Shown here: one piece after another, positions 12,711-23,473 of the stretch
Numbering within the stretch: position 1 is the first letter of the stretch
Layout: each line of letters opens with the position of its first letter
Source: Flaccisagitta enflata
Taxonomy: Eukaryota > Chaetognatha > Sagittoidea > Aphragmophora
Length of the DNA: 64,000 nucleotides
Assembly: GCA_965153355.1 (NCBI GenBank)
Contig: OZ231126.1
Location: forward strand, 103,416,001-103,480,000
Reading direction: 5' to 3'
The notes under the pieces: generated by a model
Seen by the model: the letters and a program-made list of their open reading frames with translations, nothing else
Database searches by the model: none
What the model was told of the DNA's origin: nothing
Translations under genes and position numbers: made by a program

Positions 12711-13190
12711 CCTCTCGCGATAGTAGAATTGTTTGAAATTGTCGTTTCGGTTGACCATAGGTCGCACTATACAGTTTTATCAATAAACAAGATTTTCAAT
12801 TTCTATACCCTGGCCCGGATCAACCATGCGCGAGGCCCGAGGCTACTAATGCCGCGAGGCCCCTGAAAAAGACAGCTACAATTTTAACAAGGCTTACATG
12901 GCCAATAAGTAGTCATTTGTGGGTAGGCAGGGGCAGTGAAGGTGGGCAGGGCAATATGTGAGTGAGCAGGGGCTGTATTGTGTCAGGGCAGGGGCATTAA
13001 TGCTCAGGAATAGCTTTTCCAGCCAAATTCACGTCATCCTAAGTTTTGCATTACAGACAGACCAGCTAAAGACTCATTCTCTTATAGAGTTGCTCAGCAA
13101 GTGACCAACAGGTCGCCAAAGGGCAATATGTGGTCAGCAATACCCGTTGCCCTGCCTTGAGTGATTGTGAATTATCCGGATGATCATTCG
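12711..13190. other. No gene; G-rich repeat fragments
   Basis: GGGGCAG-type fragments and a stretch (CAATACCCGTTGCCCTGC) that recurs near 46,300 mark a dispersed repeat. This could overlap the 5' LTR of retroelement 1, but I could not find a matching 3' copy. Confidence 0.35.
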
Positions 13191-13194
13191 TTAC

Positions 13195-13211
13195 TTGGCG
13201 ACAACAGTGGC
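13195..13211 (+). other. Candidate primer-binding site of retroelement 1
   Basis: TTGGCGACAACAGTGGC begins with TGG, as expected for the complement of a tRNA CCA end, and resembles Ty3/Gypsy primer-binding sites. It lies about 585 bases before the first ATG of the element. No flanking LTR was confirmed, so this is tentative. Confidence 0.25.
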
Positions 13212-13413
13212 ATTCTTTTGTCACGCGCCTTTAATTTTACATGAAAATCTCATCAAAAATTAAAACTTTTTTGAACTCCTTTTTCTCTCGTCTCACAACT
13301 TGAAAATGAAAATAAGACCGCCCGATTCCCTAGGGATGACAGGCAGTAGTGTCTTGCGATTGAAATTGTAAACAACAACAAACATTACATAAACAATCGA
13401 ATTTTCATCTTCA

Positions 13414-13515
13414 CACATCAATGGATTAGTTTTGCGTCATCTCAAAATAATTCATTAAACCTCGCACATCAATGGATTAGTTTGCGTCATCTCAAAGAAT
13501 AATTCATTAAACCTT
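13414..13515. repeat. 51 bp tandem duplication
   Basis: Two near-identical 51-base units beginning CACATCAATGGATTAG lie head to tail in the leader of retroelement 1. Confidence 0.8.
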
Positions 13516-13640
13516 CCAAACGGATTACTCTCCTATCTTTAACACCATCTGGATATCCATCTGTAACTCCATCTGTCTACGTCATCATTCCCACCTCTAC
13601 ACCTTCATACTTCCTTCCAGGTGGGTGAAGCTTTTTGTAT

Positions 13641-13660
13641 GTGTTATCCGGGGATAACAC
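13641..13660. other. Perfect 20 bp palindrome
   Basis: GTGTTATCCGGGGATAACAC has 9-base arms around a GG centre. It sits in the leader 120 bases before the first ATG of retroelement 1 and could be a dimer-binding site or an RNA hairpin. Confidence 0.6.
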
Positions 13661-13779
13661 GTACTGCCTTAAATTAAAAAGATCTATCATCTTTTCTTTT
13701 CGGTCATCTGGGAAAATCGGTCAACACGATTCATCTCTAACTCATCTCATCTCGACTCATCTCATCTCCAACAAAAACA

Positions 13780-15130
13780 ATGGCGGAGAGTGGTGGTGAT
13801 GGAGATGGAGGGGGGGAGATAATGATGACACCAAAGGAAATGATTGAGGACGTTAATCAGGGAAATTGATGATTTAGCGGGTGAAGCATACAGCCTGACC
13901 GGGAACAATTCCATGTCGACCACATACCGTTGTTCAACTTGTACAAAACTGTCACATGAGCACCCCAACGGAAATGTCAAAGGTTGTAATAGGAAAGCCT
14001 TAACAACTGATGAGTACATTAATGATCTTAAGCGTCAAAGGACGGACTGACCGACCATGTCTTACTTTTGAGAGACGGTGCACAGGCATCAGTTGACAAA
14101 AAGAATACAAGCGTTTGTTACACGTCCAGACGACTGAGATCAATGGGTTGCAAAATCAGTTTGTACTTGAAACAAGGGTGAGGGCTGATCAAAAGGTTTC
14201 AACGTCAGGGTGGTGGGAATTACAAGATTTGAGTAGGGTGATTTGTGAGGCTAACACAGAGAGAGCACACAAAGAGACCATTAAGGCAAAACTAGAGCAA
14301 ATGAGAGTTAATTATGCGATGTACGAGCATACTTCAGATCCTGATGATTGGGAAAAAGTCCATAAAGGGTTGGAGGCGGCGTTGAAGGAAGCTGGTGTCA
14401 TGGGAGTGGCGGAGGATTTGGGAGCGTTAAGAGGCGTGGTGTTGCGTCATCTAACCGCCGACACATCCGGCGGAGGCGTAGTTAACGGCGACGATCTCTC
14501 ATGGGACTACGCCGGCGTGCCTGATCCGACAGCAACGACTTCCGGCGCCCCTGATCCGGCAGCGACGGCTACCGGCGCTTCTCGACCGGCAGGCAGCAAC
14601 GACTTCCCGGCGCTTTCCTCCGACAGCTTTGGCGCGTGGCGTTCCACTTCCGCCCGCCGACGTCGACGGACGTCCATCCTCCATCCGCGGCTGCAGACGA
14701 CGCTCTTCCTCCTGATCCGGCGTCGTCGGTGGCACGTGCATCGGCATCTCCATCGCCCAACGGTTCTGTGGAAATGGACTCGTTTAGCGATACATCTACT
14801 CTCTGTCCTACACCAGAACCAAGTGCGGCGGTCTCTACTTTCGACATTCCGGATTCACACCCCATCCAACGCCATCTCAGTGTCGTACCCACCCCACTCG
14901 CCCCCACTGCGTGCCTGCAAAGATTTCTTCTACTCAACTCAAAACTCAGCGTGATATTCTAAATCATAAAAACGTCCATGAGTGGCGGCTAAAAAATCTC
15001 GCTTCTTGTGTGACCATCCCAGCAACCATCCATGAAGGTTTCACCTTACCTTATGGCGCGCCTGTTACTCGCGTCGACTTTGCCACGCATACGACGACGC
15101 GCCCCCTCCTCCCGTGTCTCATGATTCTTC
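13780..15130 (+). pseudogene. Gag N-terminal region, frameshifted
   Basis: The likely start is ATG at 13,780 (good context, acidic/Gly-rich start). Coding potential then moves through frames 13,844-14,050, 14,115-14,650, 14,636-14,962 and 14,911-15,130. The segments include a Cys pair (CSTC) near 13,935, a helical stretch (about 14,200-14,420), and Asp/Pro/Ala/Ser-rich linkers. At least four single-base shifts separate them. The product would be the N-terminal, matrix-like part of Gag ahead of the capsid-like frame at 15.3 kb. I recognise no domain in it; assignment rests on position and continuity. Confidence 0.5.
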
Positions 15131-16657
15131 GCATCTTCCCCGCATCCTCACTGTCCTCCTACTTCATCGCATCTTCCCCCACATCCACACTCTCCTCCTA
15201 CCGCTCCTCATCATGCTCCTCACTCTTCGCCTACTGCTCCTCATCATGCTCCTCTTCCTGCTCCAGCGGCGCCGATTTTGCCGCCGGTTGCTTCAGCGGC
15301 GCCGATTTCGCCGCCGGTTGATCCAGCGGCGCCGACCACGACGCACGTCTCTGTTGGCCCCCATTCGCTCTCCATGGCGCCACCGCCGCACATGCAACTT
15401 CGCGACGATTCTCCACCACCGGAACCGCGTAAGCCACGCCCTCCAGGCCTAATGGAAGTAGAGGGTGTTGAGCTTATCCATCAGCAGGACGGACATGTTT
15501 GCGGCGGACATCCTGAAACTCATTTGATAGCAAAATTGCTCAAATTTGTCAAACCCGAGTTTAAGTCCCAGGAAAAAATTGATGTCTATTTGAAAAAAAA
15601 GAAGGAATTAATGAATTGCTTCAAGGCTACTTTCCCATCTGAAACCCTTTACACTTTGGTCAATATTTTCACATTGCAATGTGATTCTGAGCTTTGTTCT
15701 TACATTGAAGAATTAACCGCAAAGAAAAGTTATTTCACTTCTTTTGAAATGTTCCTACGTGAGTTTGAGGAGCAAGTTTACCCAAATTCACGTCAAGCCG
15801 CCTACACGCGCTTTATCAACAGATCAACCCCATCTGATGCCAAAATCGCAGTGGCATGGAAGCAATTCAAAGAAGATGCCAGGTTGGTTAATTTGGACCC
15901 ACTTGAGCACAACATGCTTTTCATTAGGGGTATTCGCCATCGTGAGAAGAAAAAGGCGCTTCTGCAAAAATGGTTATCCACAAAAGACATGGACGAGGTT
16001 TTGGAAGAAGCGGTCTCCTTGGAATCTACTTATGAAATGATGACTTGTTGGGATCAAGATGAAAAGGAAGGGAAAAGTAACCAAAAATCAAATGCCAGCA
16101 ACAATGCTAACATCAATGCCATTACTGCGTCGGGAAATGGTAAAGCGGGTAAACAGCAACAACAGCAAGGTCAACAGCAGCAGCAGCAACAACATCAGCA
16201 GCAAAATCAGCAGCAGCAGGACCAGTTGACTAAATCTCAAAGAAATAATCAGAAGAGGAAGGAGCAACTGAAGCTTGGCAAGCAGATGCAGAAACAGATG
16301 CAGGAGCAACAGCAGCAGCAGCAGCAGCAAACGCAGCAGCCGCCTCAGCAGCAGCAGGGAGGTGGTAGGGGTGGAGGAAGAGGAGGAAGAGCGATTAGGG
16401 GTAGTGGAGGTGGAGGTGGAAGAGGAGGTGGAAATGCCGGTGGTGGTGGTGGTGGTGGTAAGGATGGTGGTGTGACTGTAGCAGCAAATGAAGTGCAGGA
16501 AGCAGCTATCAAGCAAAACCAATCAAACCAACCTGTTTCATCTGGATGGACGGGGCCACTCTCAGCCCAAAATTGGAATCTTCCGACCACTTTATCTGCC
16601 ATGTCCACCAATTCACACAACAACTTGATTCCACCGAACGAAGCTTTGAATAAATGA
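15131..16657 (+). CDS. gag: Gag: capsid-like domain plus Q-rich and RGG tracts
   Basis: The frame is open from about 15,125 to TGA at 16,655-16,657. It begins with a long Pro/Ala/His/Ser linker, followed from about 15,470 to 16,050 by a helical, Lys/Glu-rich region resembling a retrotransposon capsid domain. A poly-Gln stretch (about 16,150-16,350) and a Gly/Arg-rich RGG tract (about 16,355-16,480) come next, then a short C-terminal tail. No CCHC zinc knuckle is present; the RGG tract probably replaces it as RNA-binding surface (inference, by analogy with GR boxes of spumavirus Gag). The stop is a single UGA, after which the same frame stays open into protease, so UGA readthrough could yield Gag-Pol. 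Confidence 0.75.
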   Translation, partial: ASSPHPHCPPTSSHLPPHPHSPPTAPHHAPHSSPTAPHHAPLPAPAAPILPPVASAAPISPPVDPAAPTTTHVSVGPHSLSMAPPPHMQLRDDSPPPEPRKPRPPGLMEVEGVELIHQQDGHVCGGHPETHLIAKLLKFVKPEFKSQEKIDVYLKKKKELMNCFKATFPSETLYTLVNIFTLQCDSELCSYIEELTAKKSYFTSFEMFLREFEEQVYPNSRQAAYTRFINRSTPSDAKIAVAWKQFKEDARLVNLDPLEHNMLFIRGIRHREKKKALLQKWLSTKDMDEVLEEAVSLESTYEMMTCWDQDEKEGKSNQKSNASNNANINAITASGNGKAGKQQQQQGQQQQQQQHQQQNQQQQDQLTKSQRNNQKRKEQLKLGKQMQKQMQEQQQQQQQQTQQPPQQQQGGGRGGGRGGRAIRGSGGGGGRGGGNAGGGGGGGKDGGVTVAANEVQEAAIKQNQSNQPVSSGWTGPLSAQNWNLPTTLSAMSTNSHNNLIPPNEALNK

Positions 16658-18325
16658 CGACGTTCAAATCTCCACGCCCAATCTGCAAAATTTAAAGTGG
16701 AGACAATTTCTAATTCAGAGGAGGTGGGTGAGGTGGAGGTGACAGAGGAGGAGGAGGGGGGAGAGAAGGTGGGGGTGGACAATTCTAACTCTAATCATCA
16801 CTCGTCATCTAATTGCCCGACTTTGAACATTTCATCTTCAACAAAAATTGGTGGAAAAAAATACTTTGTCACGGCCTGTTTGCCTAACTCTAAACTTTTT
16901 ACCGCGTTCTGTGACTCTGGGGCTGACGTCAGCGCGGTCAGTCCTAAGATGGTGGCTGGTTTACCTTTAATTGAGTTGGAGGAACCGTTGGTGGTGAAGG
17001 GCTTTGATGGAAATCGCACCACAGCTATCACCCACAAAGTTGAACTCGAATTGAACTTTCACCCCGGGGGGTTGAAGGATTACTTCTATGTTTGCGACGT
17101 TCCCCACGCTATTATTGGAAACGACATTCTCCAAAATGATGAGCACCATCTGTCGCTGGAAACAGGAAAAAAGTTCTTTCATATAGGCAGTGACATTATT
17201 TTTACCAAATCTTCGCCATTTTTGTCCATTTCTGAGTACAAACGTCGACGTCTCTCATCGGTTTCTAGCTACAGGAGAGCATATAAACACCACTGTCATG
17301 GTCGAAATTGGGTTAGACTACTCCAGGATTACCGTCTTGAGCCAAATTCAATCACTATAGTGGAGGGGTATGTGGATAATTACTTTGCTGACGCTCAAAG
17401 TTTCTTAAGTCTTTATGATGGCTCATATCTGAATGCGGCTGACTGTGGTCACATTTACATACCATCTCTTTCCTTCCCAGATGGTAGGGAAAAGGCTTCA
17501 AATGGTCACGACACCCCGCTATTGATCCCTGTTGCAAATAATCTGACTGAGGCCAAAACTATGTCAACGTTGACTATCTTAGGTGAAATGGTTCGCCACT
17601 CAAATGATTCACAGCAATATGACGCCGAGTGTTATGATTTGAGGGAGTTGTTGGAGGAGATAGAAAGGAGAGAGCTGGTGTCTGGTGAAGATATGACCTG
17701 TAAATACGGTATCACATCCCCATATGATGTATGCAATATTGACACTGATGAATTTTCAAATGTAAATAACCCTACCACTCCTACCAACCAACCCAACCAA
17801 CCTACCACCCTACCAACCATCCCAACCAACCTACTACCCTACCAACCAACCAAAATTTCACTCCTGCGTTTCGTCCGACATTATCATCCTCAATACACCC
17901 CTCCCTCCTCACCAGTGCCATTTTCATCACTTGTTGGGAAGAACAAGGTGGGTGATGATATTCTTGACCGTTGCCGCCGGGATGGTATAGACTTTGACTT
18001 GCAATTGGATGACAAAAATGGACCCGATGTTGAAATGGAGATTCTTGAAGACATCGATATTGAAGCTGAAAGGAAAAAAGCAGATGATTGTCCTTACTGG
18101 AAAGATAAAGATTCTTTTTTTTCTGAATTCAACTTCAAAGATTTGGCCCAAGAGCATTTGGACCCACTCAAAGAACTTCTATTTTCATTCCGTCACATTT
18201 TTGACTCTTCTGACCCTGCCCAATTCAGGCAGGGGATAAACATGAAACCAATCGAGATAAAGATGAAACCTGGCACGACTCATAACAAGGCCAACACCTA
18301 TAAGTCGCGTGCAGGACAAAAATAA
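16658..18325 (+). CDS. pol: Pol, protease region (in frame after Gag UGA)
   Basis: This frame has no good ATG at its start and is contiguous with gag through one UGA. After a Glu/Gly linker comes a retropepsin domain: the active site CDSGADVS at about 16,910-16,935 and the second conserved motif AIIGNDIL near 17,110-17,135. The remaining 370 residues lead toward RT and include an NQP/TT-rich spacer (about 17,760-17,850) and the peptide GDDILDRCR near 17,955, which recurs before integrase. The frame ends at TAA 18,323, inside an A5 run, where the sequence leading into RT continues in another frame. The role is maturation of the polyprotein. Confidence 0.8.
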   Translation, partial: RRSNLHAQSAKFKVETISNSEEVGEVEVTEEEEGGEKVGVDNSNSNHHSSSNCPTLNISSSTKIGGKKYFVTACLPNSKLFTAFCDSGADVSAVSPKMVAGLPLIELEEPLVVKGFDGNRTTAITHKVELELNFHPGGLKDYFYVCDVPHAIIGNDILQNDEHHLSLETGKKFFHIGSDIIFTKSSPFLSISEYKRRRLSSVSSYRRAYKHHCHGRNWVRLLQDYRLEPNSITIVEGYVDNYFADAQSFLSLYDGSYLNAADCGHIYIPSLSFPDGREKASNGHDTPLLIPVANNLTEAKTMSTLTILGEMVRHSNDSQQYDAECYDLRELLEEIERRELVSGEDMTCKYGITSPYDVCNIDTDEFSNVNNPTTPTNQPNQPTTLPTIPTNLLPYQPTKISLLRFVRHYHPQYTPPSSPVPFSSLVGKNKVGDDILDRCRRDGIDFDLQLDDKNGPDVEMEILEDIDIEAERKKADDCPYWKDKDSFFSEFNFKDLAQEHLDPLKELLFSFRHIFDSSDPAQFRQGINMKPIEIKMKPGTTHNKANTYKSRAGQK

Positions 18326-21300
18326 CTGAACTGACCTGACTCACCTTAAAACGCTTCTCGATCAAGGCGTCATCGCAGAAGTGGACAGCAGCGCCGACGT
18401 CTACGCAAGTCCTTTGCATCTTGTCGTCGAACAAAGATTCGTCAGTTCGCGCAACGCCGTGGTGGAAAAAGTAAGATAGCTTCAGACCAGCGCCAATTGA
18501 ATGCTTGTCTGGCTGACCAGCTCCTTTCCGCTCCCAAACTGCAATGAATACCGTGAAAAAGTGGGAAAAATGGGTTACACCACCTTTAGTAATTTCGATT
18601 GCTCGTCCTTCTTCCACCAGTTTCCGGTCTCAAAGGAAGTTCTAAGTTATTGTTGGGCATTCACGCAATTAATCAGATCTATTGTTACCTTCGCTTATCC
18701 CAAGGCCTAAAACTCAGCCCACCAATTGTCCAAAATTTCATCAGCAAAGCCATGCGCTGTCATGAGCGCGTCTTTCCGTTCATTGATGACTGTTCAGTTG
18801 CCTCAGAGAATGTTCAACAGCATCTCTATGAAGATCTCCCCAAATTCTTCGCCCTCTGTTCCTACTATCGGATACTTCTTAAACCTAGTAAGGCTGATAT
18901 GGTCAGGAAATCGACTAGAGTCTTAGGGTTTCAAATTGGTGAATCTCAATTGTCAATTTCCAAGGAAAAAGAGGTGAAAATTTCAGATCTTAAATTCCCA
19001 GTCACAAAAGATGAGTGTATCGCTCGCCTAGCCTTTCTGCAGTACTTTAATGGCGTGGCGCCAAAGCTCAGTGAGCATTTAGCGCCATTACGCCGTTTGA
19101 CTAAGTTAAAGGTAAGGTACACGCCCACTGACTTACACAGGGAGGCTTTTGACAAGGCCATAACTCACCTGCAAGATAAGAAAGTGAATGTCATTCGTCT
19201 TCCGTCTTCTGACCCTTCAGACCAGTTCGTGCTGTGGACAGATGCATCGTCAAATTCAATATCGTGTTTGTTGACGCAATACATGCTTCCTCCATCGTCT
19301 GCACCTGATAATGATGGAAAAAGAAGATTGTATGTGGTTGGGTGTTTTTCTTCAGTCATCAAGGACTCTTGGCTTAATTTTCCAATCTGGCTGCTTGAGT
19401 TAATCAGTCTTTACGAAGCTACTCGCAAATTTCGCCATCTGCTCAGTGCAAAAGCTTTTTGGGTGGTCGTTGATAGCTCTACAGTGGCTAACTGGGCCAG
19501 TCTTGAGGGTATCCCCAAAGACTTGGCCCGTAAGATCCTACACATACAGAAATTTCAGGCTAATATCGTCTTTGTTGAAAGTAGATTGCAAGCAGCAGAT
19601 CCATTCTCGCGCTTAGAATCACTCCCAGCACCATCTGGTACTTACCCAAAATTTTTGAAGGAAAGGATCTACAACGCCCATGGACAGAAGGTGCCTTGGC
19701 AATCCCTCTTTTCCCAACGAAAACACGATGAAATGATCGCCTTTTTTCATCGCCATCGCCGACAGCCGTTATCATACGCCGTCGACGGACCGTTGGAAGA
19801 GGAGGAGGAGGAGGAGGAGGAGGATGATTATGCTTCTAGACCCGACGGCGAATACACCATTGTCGTCGACGATCTTCCGGCGACGCCGCCGGAAGTGACG
19901 CCCATCGCCGGCGCCATCGCGGCGATCCACACGTCGATTTGCGCCATCTCTCTCGACGACGACGATTTGAATGCTGGTAGAGTGGAGGAGGACGATGATT
20001 CCCCGCCGGATAATGACGTCATGGACAGTATCAAACTGCCGCGTTTTTCCGGAAGTCGATTGGATTTTGTGCGTCGCCTTCAAGCCGGCGACGATATTCT
20101 CGATCGTTGCCGAGACTTTTTGATGGGGACGACGCCGCTTCCCAACAAGGCTGAGGCTTTGTTATTACCGGCGCCGTTGCAAGACTTCCTCCGACATCGT
20201 TCGCTTTTCCGCCTAACAGACCAAAACATTTTAATCAGATTCTGGTTAAATCCGTTGGGTATCGTTGACCCACTTATTGTGGTGGGATCTAATGAATTTT
20301 TGAAGCTTGTCGGCGAAACTCATTCATTCAACTCACCATCATCATCCGGTCACATTGGTCAAAGAAAGACCATGGATTCTCTCAAAAGACAGTACTATTC
20401 TTTCAATATGAGGCGGGTGATCAATTCTTACGTCCGGTCATGTCCGCAATGTGTATTAAACAATCATCCCACCTGTAGAAAGGAAGACGACGGCAACAAA
20501 ATCGCGACTGAGCCTTTATCGACCGTTGAAGTGGACGTGTGTGGCCCGTGGAACAATTTCAAGACCACTTCCAGCCGAACGCCGTCATACTTTATCGCAA
20601 TTGACGCGGCGTCTCGATTTGCGTTCACGTCAACGATATATTCGACCTCTGACGCCGAAATTCTTCGTTGTTTTCTCGATATGCGTCGCCACTTCTCCGG
20701 ACTACCTTCAAAAATACAATGCGATAACGGATTGCTGAAAGAAAACTCACGCGCAAAACAATTTCTGATTTCGCATCATGTTTCAATCACACATGGACAC
20801 GCGTACGTCAGCAGATCACAATCTCGTGCTGAAAAAACTATCGGCACTATTTCTCGTCTCATCGTCAAATACAGTACTGAGTGTCCAAAAATCGCTTTTC
20901 CCCGTCTTTTAGAGGAATCCACACTCACCTATAACGCATCTCCATGTGACGCTCTCCCCATGAATCTTTCCCCACGTGATCTCTTCTATGTGCGTCCTCC
21001 AACTTCGTTTCTTCGTTCTGCATCCGACGAGGTCGTCGACGGCGTCTCCAAATCGCTCGTCGACTGCGTCGCTGCTGCACGTGCCGCCGGCGCCGCGTCT
21101 CTCCAAAACGACGTGGCTGCGTTCATCCGGCGACAGAAGAGACGATCTCCGACGAACTACACGCGCCGCCTCAAAGGCGGTGATTGCGTCTTAAAGAAAC
21201 GCTCTGTGTGGCCTGTCGGGACGCCGAAGAAATACGGCCACAGAGTGGTTGTGGACGGATTTGTGGTGGAAGAACGAGTCGCCACAAATGCATTTAAGGT

Positions 21301-21583
21301 TCGAAGTGTCGTGACGGATGAACATCAAATTCTCCCAGGTGACGTGTTGATCAAAACTAAACTCACTGAAGATGAGTTACGTCGCCTCGTGGACTCAATG
21401 AATGTAAGTTTGGAACTGAGTGAGCCAGAGATTGAGCCAGCTTTAACGCGTTCTCGTGCCAGGGCATTGAATGATGATGCCTCGGTGAATTCCGTCGAAA
21501 AACTTTTCATCCATCATAGTGGAAAAAACAATTATAGTCTCGATTCACTTGCTGATTTTGGAATCTCTGATTTGTGGGTTTAG
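18326..21583 (+). CDS. pol: Pol: reverse transcriptase, RNase H, integrase (5' part frameshifted)
   Basis: The RT N-terminus (YASPLHLV near 18,400 and the first catalytic Asp in FSNFDCSSFF near 18,600) is spread over three frames between 18,326 and 18,710. From about 18,670 one frame runs uninterrupted to the stop at 21,583. It contains SQGLKLSPP, the second RT catalytic pair as FIDD (near 18,785), an RNase H core (LWTDASS near 19,230) and an integrase zinc finger (GHIG and CPQC, about 20,350-20,450). The DDE core follows, with VDVCGP near 20,535, QCDNG near 20,715 and RAEKTIG near 20,830. A very acidic, Asp/Glu-rich linker (about 19,795-20,025) separates RNase H from integrase, and a basic C-terminal tail follows the core. 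FIDD in place of YxDD is uncommon. The RT frameshifts imply loss of function unless they are assembly errors. Confidence 0.85.
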
Positions 21584-21738
21584 TCTATTTTTCCATATGA
21601 TGATCAATTTTGAGTTTATAGGAAAGATGATTTTTTTTTATTTTTTTTTGGTTTTTTGTATTTTTTTAAGAAGTACAAAGTAGAAAGAAAATGAATAACC
21701 ATGATCATTTTACCATAAACTCGGATTACCCCTTAAAT

Positions 21739-22119
21739 TTAGATCCACACACTTCTTGCGGGCGCATCGTAGTGACCATTGTCATTTTGATTGCGTTCAC
21801 GCATCTCTATAATTTCATCATCTGTGAAATTACGCGGAACACCATTACGGGGTGGTGGTAGTGGTGGGGTGCCGTTGCCTCTGTTCCTAACTCTTTCTCG
21901 CATCGTTGAGAGAAAATCTTGACTTAGTCTCAGCAGGCGTTGAGCTAAATCAGGATTTTTTATCCCAATGATGGCAAGAATGAGTATTAGGACAAGGGCC
22001 CCGGCACTAATCAGCACTTCCTCCAACCAGTAAGGGTGCCCTGGGTTATAATGGGCCTGCTCAATTGTGGCATTCTCGGTCGCTGAGGGAGAATTCCAAT
22101 AACTCTCATTATAACTCAT
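21739..22119 (-). CDS. Small single-pass membrane protein, antisense to retroelement 1 end
   Basis: An ATG at 22,119 gives a 126-residue protein ending in TAA at 21,739. The N-terminal about 33 residues carry two N-glycosylation sequons (NES, NAT). A strongly hydrophobic segment (VLISAGALVLILILAII) near residues 35-52 is followed by a basic stretch, a PLPPP proline motif and an acidic/Asn-rich tail. No cleavable signal peptide is evident, so the topology is probably N-out with a signal anchor. The gene converges on the retroelement pol frame with 155 bases between stops. It may be an accessory gene of the element on the opposite strand or an unrelated host gene; I do not recognise a family. 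Confidence 0.5.
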   Translation of the reverse strand: MSYNESYWNSPSATENATIEQAHYNPGHPYWLEEVLISAGALVLILILAIIGIKNPDLAQRLLRLSQDFLSTMRERVRNRGNGTPPLPPPRNGVPRNFTDDEIIEMRERNQNDNGHYDAPARSVWI

Positions 22120-22629
22120 TTTTGCATGTAATTTCACAGACAAGTGTGCAGATGTAAATTACTTAAAGACGGAACAGCGACCACCCACCTTTAAATTTCT
22201 AAAAGAAAAAGATTTTTAAACACTCAAACCCCCGAGAGAAACGAAACAAAAGATGGAAACTAAAATGTTAGAAATGATAAAAACTTGCTTTTGCTGTAAA
22301 GAAATGATTAAACGAGTTATGTCATGTACAGAATTCTTTTATTTGCGATAATTCATTATACGCGGGTACAGTCTCACAAAAACTCTATCTGACTGTATCT
22401 ACAATTTAATTGCCTTCTGTCTAAGTGTCTCGGTCTCTCACAAACAATTTTCATGACTGGAACACTTTATTGTACATATTCGTTATTAACGAGTCTCTTA
22501 TTCGCGGCGATTCGTTATATCAGTTTCTCACTGTATTCTAGTTTTTCTATTTTTGACGTTCATAATGTTGCCCACACTCACTATGTGTCTGTTATGAAGC
22601 GCGCGCCGATCCCTTTTTCTCCCCATTCC

Positions 22630-22782
22630 TCAATTGTCCAATTTCGTTGAAGCGCGCCTTTTGTTTCCGTCCGAGTCATCCATATCCACTCTCGCCTTTT
22701 TGCGCAAAACGTCGATTTTGCGCCCATTTTGCGCATAAGTCGCGGGCCTTTTGTTTCCGTCTCTAAACTCGATTCCTCCCAT
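22630..22782 (-). CDS. Possible 50-residue basic peptide
   Basis: ATG at 22,782 to TGA at 22,630 encodes a 50-residue peptide rich in Lys and Arg with two GNKR repeats. No domain is recognisable and the length alone is weak evidence. Confidence 0.2.
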   Translation of the reverse strand: MGGIEFRDGNKRPATYAQNGRKIDVLRKKARVDMDDSDGNKRRASTKLDN

Positions 22783-22865
22783 CGTCTCGATCGTGTGTCG
22801 TTTCTGCCGCGTCGAGGGCTGGGAATAAATGTGCATTTTTTTTTGGTGGTCGCTGGATATTTTCG

Positions 22866-22968
22866 TTAGCTCTCTCTCTCTCCCTCTCTCCCTCTCTCTC
22901 TCCCTCTCTCTCTCCCTCTCTCCCTCTCTCTCTCCCTCTCTCTCTCCCTCTCTCTCTCCCTCTCTCCC

Positions 22969-23002
<34 letters not shown>

Positions 23003-23120
23003 CTCTCTCTCTCCTCTCTCTCTCCTCTCTCTCTCCTCTCTCTCTCCCCCTCTTTCTTCCCCTCTCTTCCTCTCTCTCTCCCCCTCTCTCTCCCTCTCTT
23101 TCTCCCTCTCTCTTCCCCGT
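22866..23120. repeat. (TCTCCC/TC)n polypyrimidine tract
   Basis: About 250 bases of CTCT and CCCTCT repeats. Leu/Ser/Pro and Arg/Glu frames over it are artefacts. Confidence 0.9.
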
Positions 23121-23473
23121 CTTCATCTCAATTTTTGGTTGAATTTTTCAACGCTTTCTCTAAATATTATCCATTTTAGTTCCGTTTTCATTTTCTCACG
23201 AACTAAAAAATATTAACCACTGTTTCCCGGCCGGAAATATTTACTCATGTTCTATTTTGTCAATGACAAAAATATTATTCTGCACACTTTTTTTCCAAAA
23301 ATATTACTCAAAAATATTAACCGTATTCACAAATATTATACTATAGTTACATCCGGATTCCCTTTCTGCGCAATTTTACCCCCTTTCTCCCCCTCTCTCT
23401 CCCCACTCTGCTTTGCGGAAGTCAAAAATCAAGAAAGGGTGCGTTCTTTCGCCTCTGGCACGTTCACACTAGT

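Larger units (their letters stand above)
13780..21583 (+). mobile_element. Retroelement 1, Ty3/Gypsy-like
   Basis: In order, the plus strand encodes a Gag region, aspartic protease, reverse transcriptase, RNase H and integrase, which is the Ty3/Gypsy order. Catalytic motifs of each pol domain are visible (see parts). Gag and the PR-RT junction carry several frameshifts, so this copy is probably not autonomous as sequenced. LTRs were searched for by eye in 11.7-13.8 and 21.6-24 kb and not found; the true ends are unknown. Confidence 0.85.

Noticed and set aside
14499-14937. Minus-strand Arg/Ala/Gly-rich frames under Gag
   Set aside because: Antisense shadows of GC-rich Gag coding with no independent support.
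22829-23179. Ser/Leu/Pro frame with a hydrophobic start
   Set aside because: Lies wholly on the (TC)n tract; composition explains it.
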